DNA of 5,804 nucleotides from an uncultured Lacticaseibacillus sp. Lineage in GTDB: Bacteria > Bacillota > Bacilli > Lactobacillales > Lactobacillaceae. A program made the position numbers and the translations under genes. The stretch lies in the NCBI GenBank assembly GCA_934339215.1, contig CAKRHU010000118.1, forward strand, positions 1 to 5,804, given 5' to 3'. Position 1 is the first letter of the stretch, and each line of letters starts with the position of its first letter. This document shows positions 1-3,610 of the stretch, one piece after another. The notes under the pieces were generated by a model, which saw nothing but the letters and a program-made list of their open reading frames with translations, did no database searches and was not told the DNA's origin.

Positions 1-65
1 ACCTAGACCAATTTCGGTGTAGGTGCGGTGTCAAAAATATATCAACTCTACTTGACGAAGAGCCC
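1..65. mobile_element. Possible terminal fragment of an ISL3-family insertion sequence
   Basis: Read leftward on the minus strand from about position 64, the sequence begins GGCTCTTCGTCAAG. This resembles, from memory, the terminal inverted repeats of ISL3-family elements common in lactic acid bacteria. Further in, positions 1-24 form a small hairpin (9-base arms with one mismatch, six-base loop AATTTC), which would suit the end of a transposase transcript. No transposase coding sequence can be recognised in these 65 bases, so only an end of an element could be present and the rest would lie off the left edge. If the end is at 64, the next eight bases (CAAAAAAA, 65-72) would be the 8-bp target duplication expected of this family and would coincide with the T-tract of the adjacent terminator. 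The call rests on recalled end similarity only; it could be ordinary intergenic DNA. Confidence 0.35.
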
Positions 66-129
66 AAAAAAATCCCTTCATAATCATCAGACGAATGATT
101 GGAATTCATCTGATCACCATAAAGGGATT
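66..129 (-). terminator. Long factor-independent terminator downstream of ypsC
   Basis: Arms 71-96 and 104-129 are each 26 bases and pair in perfect register around a seven-base loop (97-103). I count 21 Watson-Crick pairs, four positions that are G·U wobbles only when read as minus-strand RNA, and one G-G mismatch (85/115). On the minus strand the stem runs straight into seven T (72-66). Directional wobble pairing plus the T-tract identify a minus-strand intrinsic terminator. It lies 115 bases beyond the ypsC stop codon. The region between (130-244) holds no convincing gene. The stem is much longer than a typical terminator, so part of it might also serve as a 3' stability element or derive from a small inverted-repeat element. 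Confidence 0.75.
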
Positions 130-244
130 ATCGGACAGCACACGATTTGAGGCTGGTATGAGTTTTATTTGTGATCACTTTTGTTTCCAAAATGTATTCG
201 TGGGCGAATTTTAGCCATCTTATAAGCCGCAGTACAGTAACGTT

Positions 245-1378
245 TTATTTCCGTGGTGTCCGTTGCGCCCAATATTGATAATAATCCGTCCGCAATGCCC
301 CGTTATACAACTTCCGACGCTTGGTGGCTTTGGAGCCGTAAACTTTTTCAAAGCCAAGGTCAGCCGTCAGAATATATTTGCTCCAACCAGGCAACGCGGC
401 ATAAGTTTGGCCCATTTCTCGATACAGCTTGCGGGCGGCATCGAGTTCACCTAAGCGTTTCCCATAAGGGGGGTTAGCCACGATCACGCCGCGCGGTTTG
501 TCGGTTTTGAAGTCTTTGGCGGCGAGTTGTTTGAAGGTGATGTCATTCAACAAGCCTGCTTGCTTGGCGTTTTCTTGGGCGATGGTGATCATTTCTTGGT
601 TGATATCATAGCCTTGAATGTCGAGCTTGATGTCCCAATCGGCTTGGTCCATCGCTTCGTCTTTCACGGCTTGTAAGACTTTAGGATCCATAAAGCGGAA
701 GTCTTCAAAGGCAAAATGCCGCAACATCCCAGGGGCAATGTTGTGTCCGATCAATGCCGCTTCGATCGGTAAGGTGCCAGAACCAGTCGTCGGATCGACA
801 AACGGCATATCAGGATGCCAGTTGGTCAACATCACCAAAGCAGCCGCAAAGTTTTCTTTCAATGGCGCATCCCCTTTAGCCACCCGATAGCCCCGCTTGA
901 ACAAACTGGAACCGGTGGTGTCGATGGTAAGCGTCGCCACGTCTTTAAGAATGGAGACTTCCAGCGGATAAGTGGCGCCAGTTTCTGGCAAGCGGCCGCG
1001 GCGATGGTAGACTTCAGCTAATTTGTTGACGATCGCCTTTTTGGTGATGGCTTGCACGTCGGGTTCTGAGTGCAGAATTGAGCGCACTGAGCGGCCTGCC
1101 ACTGGGAACGCCGCATCCATTGGCAAATAGTGATCCCAAGGTAAGGCTTTGACCCCTTCAAACAATTCGTCAAACGTAGTGACTTTGAATTGGCCGAGCA
1201 CGATTTTCACCCGATCGGCAGTGCGCAACCACACGTTGGCTTTGGCAATGGCGGTTTCGTCGCCTTCAAAAAAGACTTTGCCGTTTTCATTGCGGGTCTT
1301 GTAGCCGAGGGCTTGTAATTCGCGGGCGACTAAGGCTTCCAAGCCGGCAGCCATATGAGCGACTAATTGATATTGCAT
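245..1378 (-). CDS. ypsC: THUMP-domain class I SAM-dependent rRNA methyltransferase (YpsC/RlmL-like)
   Basis: This 377-residue cytoplasmic protein matches the YpsC family, the equivalent of the N-terminal half of E. coli RlmKL, which makes m2G2445 in 23S rRNA. The exact target base here is inferred from the family. An N-terminal ferredoxin-like part (about 1-55) and a THUMP RNA-binding domain (about 60-155) precede a Rossmann methyltransferase domain. Visible motifs are LFKRGYR (159-165), the SAM-binding motif DPTTGSGT (195-202), acidic D258 in GYDIN, the catalytic ANPPYGKR (301-308) and the family C-terminal KLYNG (356-360). Many relatives have Cys at the second T of motif I. The start at 1378 is chosen because AAAGGAG lies 10 bases upstream (1389-1395). 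An upstream in-frame ATG at 1411 has no ribosome binding site and sits in a leader hairpin. The gene is last in the minus-strand series, after rnpB, and seems to have its own promoter. Confidence 0.93.
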   Translation of the reverse strand: MQYQLVAHMAAGLEALVARELQALGYKTRNENGKVFFEGDETAIAKANVWLRTADRVKIVLGQFKVTTFDELFEGVKALPWDHYLPMDAAFPVAGRSVRSILHSEPDVQAITKKAIVNKLAEVYHRRGRLPETGATYPLEVSILKDVATLTIDTTGSSLFKRGYRVAKGDAPLKENFAAALVMLTNWHPDMPFVDPTTGSGTLPIEAALIGHNIAPGMLRHFAFEDFRFMDPKVLQAVKDEAMDQADWDIKLDIQGYDINQEMITIAQENAKQAGLLNDITFKQLAAKDFKTDKPRGVIVANPPYGKRLGELDAARKLYREMGQTYAALPGWSKYILTADLGFEKVYGSKATKRRKLYNGALRTDYYQYWAQRTPRK

Positions 1379-1401
1379 AAAAGATAAACTCCTTTGTGAG
1401 C

Positions 1402-1423
1402 GTGGCGCCAATCAGTGGCGCAC
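1402..1423 (-). promoter_or_regulatory. Leader hairpin just upstream of the ypsC ribosome binding site
   Basis: Arms 1402-1410 and 1416-1423 pair over eight base pairs, with one bulged base and a five-base loop. The left arm includes the perfect palindrome TGGCGCCA. On the minus strand the hairpin ends six bases before the AAAGGAG of ypsC. No T-tract follows, so it is not a terminator. It could protect the mRNA 5' region or modulate ribosome access; no known riboswitch or protein-binding leader was recognised. Confidence 0.4.
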
Positions 1424-1442
1424 GGTTGAATCAAACAGTTTC

Positions 1443-1448
1443 AGTATA
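1443..1448 (-). promoter_or_regulatory. Candidate -10 element of the ypsC promoter
   Basis: Minus-strand TATACT matches the -10 consensus at five of six positions in an AT-rich stretch directly after the rnpB terminator. A start near 1436 would give a leader of about 58 bases containing the hairpin at 1402-1423. No good -35 is present: the place where it should be is in the T-tract and stem of the rnpB terminator. A promoter is expected here because the terminator at 1461-1491 should stop transcription from rnpB. Confidence 0.4.
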
Positions 1449-1460
1449 CATAAATTATCA

Positions 1461-1491
1461 TAAAAAAACGACCCAGGTTGCCCCAGGTCGT
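1461..1491 (-). terminator. Intrinsic terminator of rnpB
   Basis: Minus-strand RNA from 1491 to 1468 folds into a ten-pair stem closed by a GCAA (GNRA) tetraloop, with two G·U wobbles, followed by seven T (1468-1462). It starts about five bases after the mature 3' end of RNase P RNA. There is no T-tract on the plus side, so it works in the minus direction only. Confidence 0.9.
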
Positions 1492-1495
1492 GCCT

Positions 1496-1869
1496 CTTGT
1501 AAACCTCTATAAGCCATGTTTTGTTCCAGTACCTGCCAGGCAGCAGATACCTTCAGTAATCATCTATCTCAGCTTTCGCTGTCTGAGCGTTGGTTCATTT
1601 CCTCTACTCAGACGCCCCTACCAAAGTTTGGGTTACTCGCTCGCGGGGTTTACCCGTTCCAATCCACCGGTTTCCCGATGACATCGTCTCTGTGGCACTT
1701 TTCAGACTCGCCTGCATGACCGAAGTTTTAGCAATTGAGTCGCCGTTACCGATTTCTCAGTACCCAGGCTTATTGGGCCTGGCACGAACACTACTGGCAT
1801 CGCAGCCAGTGCGGGCATGGACTTTCCTCACCTAACAGATGCTAGGCGCGATTACTCAAGGTTTACAAG
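1496..1869 (-). ncRNA. rnpB: RNase P RNA, class B (Bacillus type)
   Basis: This is the catalytic RNA of RNase P, which with the RnpA protein removes the 5' leader from pre-tRNAs. The ends are set by a perfect 11-bp P1 helix: CTTGTAAACCT at 1869-1859 pairs with 1506-1496. Conserved cores appear in order on the minus strand: GAGGAAAGTCC (1829-1819), AGTGCCACAGAGACGA (1699-1684), GGAACGGGTAAACCCC (1660-1645), which carries the GGU of loop L15 that pairs with the tRNA CCA end, and AGATAGATGATTACT (1569-1555). Near the 3' end comes ACATGGCTTATAGAGG. Overall the sequence follows the B. subtilis RNA closely. The length of about 374 bases is slightly below the roughly 400 of B. subtilis. The 5' end lies only 7 bases after the gpsB stop codon, and I see no clear promoter there, so the RNA may be cut from a gpsB transcript. 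A terminator follows directly. End positions are inferred from P1. Confidence 0.96.
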
Positions 1870-1876
1870 TTAAAAA

Positions 1877-2275
1877 TCAATATTGATCAATACCGCCGCC
1901 ATTGTTATGGCTTTGCGTACTGTTGCCGCCGTCTGAAAGCTTAGAGCCAAAGACGTGGCGTTCCAAATTGCTGAGACGCTTCAAAATGTCGTAGTTGGTG
2001 ACATTGCCACTTGGTGCTTGTGGCGTCGCCGTGGCAACATTTTTAGACACGTTGAGTTGTTTGGTCAACTCATCAACACGGCTGAACAGCCGGTTGTTTT
2101 CTTCGTTTAAGCGATCGATTTCCGCCGTAAAGCTTTCATAGTCACGAATGATCCCATCCAGAAATTCATCGACTTCATCAGGATCATACCCACGGACTTT
2201 GTTCTTGAAGCTTTTGTCCAAGATATCTTTAGGTCCGTATTTGACGGAGAAAGTTGCGTCGCTTTTGTTATCCAT
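1877..2275 (-). CDS. gpsB: Cell division/wall growth adaptor GpsB
   Basis: This 132-residue cytoplasmic coiled-coil protein is of the DivIVA/GpsB family, which moves between side wall and septum and links class A PBPs to the division machinery. The N-terminal DivIVA-like domain includes KDILDKSF (16-23) and RGYDPDEVDEFLD (28-40). By alignment with B. subtilis GpsB, Y30, D36 and D40 correspond to the pocket residues Y25, D31 and D35 that hold the arginine of PBP tails. A heptad-rich coiled coil spans about 45-76, followed by a Pro/Ala/Thr linker. The C-terminal oligomerisation helix NYDILKRLSNLERHVFG is at 94-110. A Ser/Asn/Gly-rich tail (111-132) makes it longer than the 98-residue B. subtilis protein. 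The start at 2275 has GAGGTG seven bases upstream (2283-2288). The earlier in-frame ATG at 2317 lies inside the likely -10 box and so is excluded. rnpB follows after 7 bases. Confidence 0.95.
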   Translation of the reverse strand: MDNKSDATFSVKYGPKDILDKSFKNKVRGYDPDEVDEFLDGIIRDYESFTAEIDRLNEENNRLFSRVDELTKQLNVSKNVATATPQAPSGNVTNYDILKRLSNLERHVFGSKLSDGGNSTQSHNNGGGIDQY

Positions 2276-2312
2276 AATCGAACACCTCATCATCACAGCA
2301 CAGGATGTATTT

Positions 2313-2321
2313 ATCATACCA
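2313..2321 (-). promoter_or_regulatory. Extended -10 promoter element of gpsB
   Basis: The minus strand reads TGG-TATGAT, an extended -10 with five of six matches in the hexamer. A start near 2306 gives a leader of about 31 bases that contains the gpsB ribosome binding site. No convincing -35 lies 16-18 bases upstream, which an extended -10 can tolerate. This promoter may also supply the downstream rnpB. Confidence 0.6.
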
Positions 2322-2351
2322 CAGCTTTACAAGCATTGCACGGGCAATCTG

Positions 2352-2374
2352 AAAAAATTCTGTGATCACGAATT
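2352..2374 (-). terminator. Weak candidate terminator overlapping the ypsA stop codon
   Basis: On the minus strand AATTC (2374-2370) and GAATT (2360-2356) flank the palindrome GTGATCAC. This allows a short hairpin of about seven pairs with one bulge, and six T follow (2357-2352). The ypsA stop codon (2368-2366) lies inside the loop region. The stem is short and AT-rich, so termination would be partial at best, and read-through into gpsB is likely. Confidence 0.35.
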
Positions 2375-2917
2375 GTCACTTAATTCGCGCGCAGCGTCTT
2401 CTAAGTCATCCATACTCAATGCCTTCACGGGATAATCGCGCCGTTTGCTTTCAGCGATGGCAACGTTGTACAAATATTCTGCTTTACCAGGATAATCGGT
2501 ATCATATAGAAATAACGCGCCATCTGTGTGCTGGGCCATAAAGCGATTATACCCAGATAATTGGGCGGGTTGTTGATACGGCGCATCGCTGGTTGCCCGC
2601 GTGAAGGTCACTTGGCTTTGTAAAGCTTCGAGTTTGCCGAGGTTGGTTTCATTCCAATGACTGCCAAAATCCGTAAACGGCGTCATCAAAGCCGTCTTCA
2701 ATTGCGGGTAATCTTTGCGCAATTCAAGCGCGACTTCCAAGCTCCATTGCTCGACACCGAGCTCGCCACCGGTGATCACCCACTCCAAACCATCTTCCAA
2801 GGCGGTGACGAGTTCATTTTTTAAAAGATATTTAATCACTGTCAATTTCGGGTCTGCGTCGCCATGAACGCTTAATTCCCAAGACCGATAGCCACTGATC
2901 CACAGTCGATCGCCCAT
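2366..2917 (-). CDS. ypsA: YpsA, SLOG-superfamily (DUF1273) protein linked to cell division
   Basis: This 183-residue soluble protein belongs to the YpsA/DUF1273 family, a branch of the SLOG superfamily of Rossmann-like nucleotide- or ligand-binding proteins. Its biochemical activity is not established. In B. subtilis and Staphylococcus aureus, overproduction of YpsA disturbs FtsZ and division, and a role in oxidative stress has been reported. Visible landmarks are the N-terminal strand and turn WISGYRSWEL (6-15), the conserved loop VITGGELGVEQW (47-58), whose Gly and Glu match positions needed for function in B. subtilis YpsA, the segment MTPFTDFGSHWNE (78-90), and GALFLYD (133-139), followed by a C-terminal MDDLEDAA. 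Length and order agree with B. subtilis YpsA. AAAGGAG lies 7 bases before the ATG (2925-2931). The gene is divergent from recU and probably uses the minus-strand side of the promoter at 2963-2975. gpsB follows 90 bases downstream with its own promoter. Confidence 0.92.
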   Translation of the reverse strand: MGDRLWISGYRSWELSVHGDADPKLTVIKYLLKNELVTALEDGLEWVITGGELGVEQWSLEVALELRKDYPQLKTALMTPFTDFGSHWNETNLGKLEALQSQVTFTRATSDAPYQQPAQLSGYNRFMAQHTDGALFLYDTDYPGKAEYLYNVAIAESKRRDYPVKALSMDDLEDAARELSDNS

Positions 2918-2962
2918 ATTTTCACTCCTTTAGTGGTAGGCGTTAGGGATTTCACAAAAAGC

Positions 2963-2975
2963 TGGTATAATACCA
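2963..2975. promoter_or_regulatory. Symmetric extended -10, likely shared divergent promoter for recU-ponA and ypsA
   Basis: TGGTATAATACCA is a perfect odd-length palindrome. On the plus strand it reads TGG-TATAAT (extended, full-consensus -10, 2966-2971). On the minus strand it reads TGG-TATTAT (extended -10, five of six matches, 2972-2967). It lies in the 75 bases between divergent recU and ypsA. The -35 regions are poor on both sides: TTAGGG at 2943-2948 for plus with a 17-base spacer, and TTGGCA at 2999-2994 for minus but with a 21-base spacer. A plus start near 2978 would give a leader of only about 15 bases; a minus start near 2960 gives about 43. The plus direction is the more certain. 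Confidence 0.7.
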
Positions 2976-2983
2976 ACTAGGAG

Positions 2984-2993
2984 TGTGATCACA
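2984..2993. repeat. Perfect palindrome TGTGATCACA overlapping the recU start codon
   Basis: This 10-base perfect palindrome sits between the recU Shine-Dalgarno sequence and its ATG, with the last base being the A of the start codon. The core GTGATCAC also occurs at 171-178, 2362-2369 and 2772-2779. A protein binding here would cover the recU translation start and the region just past the divergent promoter. No known regulator was recognised. Confidence 0.4.
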
Positions 2994-3610
2994 TGCCAAT
3001 TCATTACCCTAATGGTAAGCCATACCAAGGCGGCGCGCAAACTGCGGCGCAAGCGGTGAATTACGGCGGGCGCGGGATGACGTTGGAACAAGAGCTCAAT
3101 GCCACGAATGATTATTATCGGCAATTGCGCATGGCGGTGGTGTACAAAAAGCCCACCCCGATCCAAATCGTCAAAGTCGATTACCCGTCGCGCGCCCAAG
3201 CCGTGATCAAAGAAGCCTATTTTAAAACCCCTTCCACCACCGACTACAACGGCGTGTATAAAGGATTATACTTAGATTTTGAAGCCAAGGAAACCAAAAA
3301 CAAAGCCAGTTTTCCCTTGAAAAACTTCCACCCGCATCAAATTCGGCATTTTTCGGAATGCTTAGGGCAAGCGGGTGTGTGTTTTGTGGTGATGCGCTTT
3401 GTCACCTTGCATCGTTTGTTCGTTTACCCGGCCAGCAACTTGATCACGTATTGGCAAGCCGCTGACACCGGTGGGCGCAAATCGATCCCGCTAACAGACA
3501 TTGAAACCAACGGATTTGAACTGCACCCGAAATTACAACCACCGATCCCATATCTTGCTGGCGTCGATTGGTTAATTCAAACAAAAAAGGTAGGAATCAT
3601 CGATGAGTAA
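2993..3610 (+). CDS. recU: Holliday junction resolvase RecU
   Basis: RecU is a homodimeric, metal-dependent endonuclease of the restriction-enzyme-like fold that cuts four-way DNA junctions during recombination and repair; in B. subtilis it also modulates RecA. This 205-residue protein starts with the family signature YPNGKPY (5-11), then NRGMTLE-like GGRGMTLEQELN (25-36). The core STTDYNGVYKG (81-91) and DFEAKETKNK (95-104) follows, giving catalytic D84, E97 and K99 at the same spacing as D88, E101 and K103 in B. subtilis RecU. Next come FPLKNFHPHQIRH (107-119) and GVCFVVMRF (128-136). Length matches the family. AGGAG (2979-2983) lies 9 bases before the ATG. The TGTGATCACA palindrome overlaps the start. 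The stop codon overlaps the beginning of ponA by 8 bases, so the two are translationally coupled, as in the recU-ponA pairing of other Firmicutes. Confidence 0.96.
   Translation: MPIHYPNGKPYQGGAQTAAQAVNYGGRGMTLEQELNATNDYYRQLRMAVVYKKPTPIQIVKVDYPSRAQAVIKEAYFKTPSTTDYNGVYKGLYLDFEAKETKNKASFPLKNFHPHQIRHFSECLGQAGVCFVVMRFVTLHRLFVYPASNLITYWQAADTGGRKSIPLTDIETNGFELHPKLQPPIPYLAGVDWLIQTKKVGIIDE

Noticed and set aside
165..218. Minus-strand 17-codon reading frame (MAKIRPRIHFGNKSDHK) between ypsC and its terminator
   Set aside because: There is no ribosome binding site before the ATG, it is very short and basic, and it matches no protein I know. The terminator tail explains the region.
253..1021. Plus-strand reading frames opposite ypsC
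   Set aside because: These are shadows of the methyltransferase gene, which has complete motifs and a good ribosome binding site on the other strand.
1379..1411. Upstream start for ypsC (ATG at 1411)
   Set aside because: It would add 11 residues not seen in the family, lacks a ribosome binding site and lies in the leader hairpin.
1478..1835. Overlapping plus-strand reading frames of 67-81 codons
   Set aside because: They lie antisense to RNase P RNA, whose conserved cores and P1 helix account for the whole stretch.
2276..2317. Upstream start for gpsB (ATG at 2317)
   Set aside because: That ATG is part of the -10 element TATGAT, upstream of the expected transcription start, and the conserved protein begins at the ATG at 2275 with a ribosome binding site.
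2148..2435. Plus-strand 95-codon frame spanning gpsB, its promoter and the end of ypsA
   Set aside because: It lies antisense to two recognised genes and has no ribosome binding site or known family features.
2984..2993. CRP/Fnr-type operator at TGTGATCACA
   Set aside because: A CRP site needs a six-base spacer between the TGTGA and TCACA halves; here they abut, so the CRP consensus does not fit.
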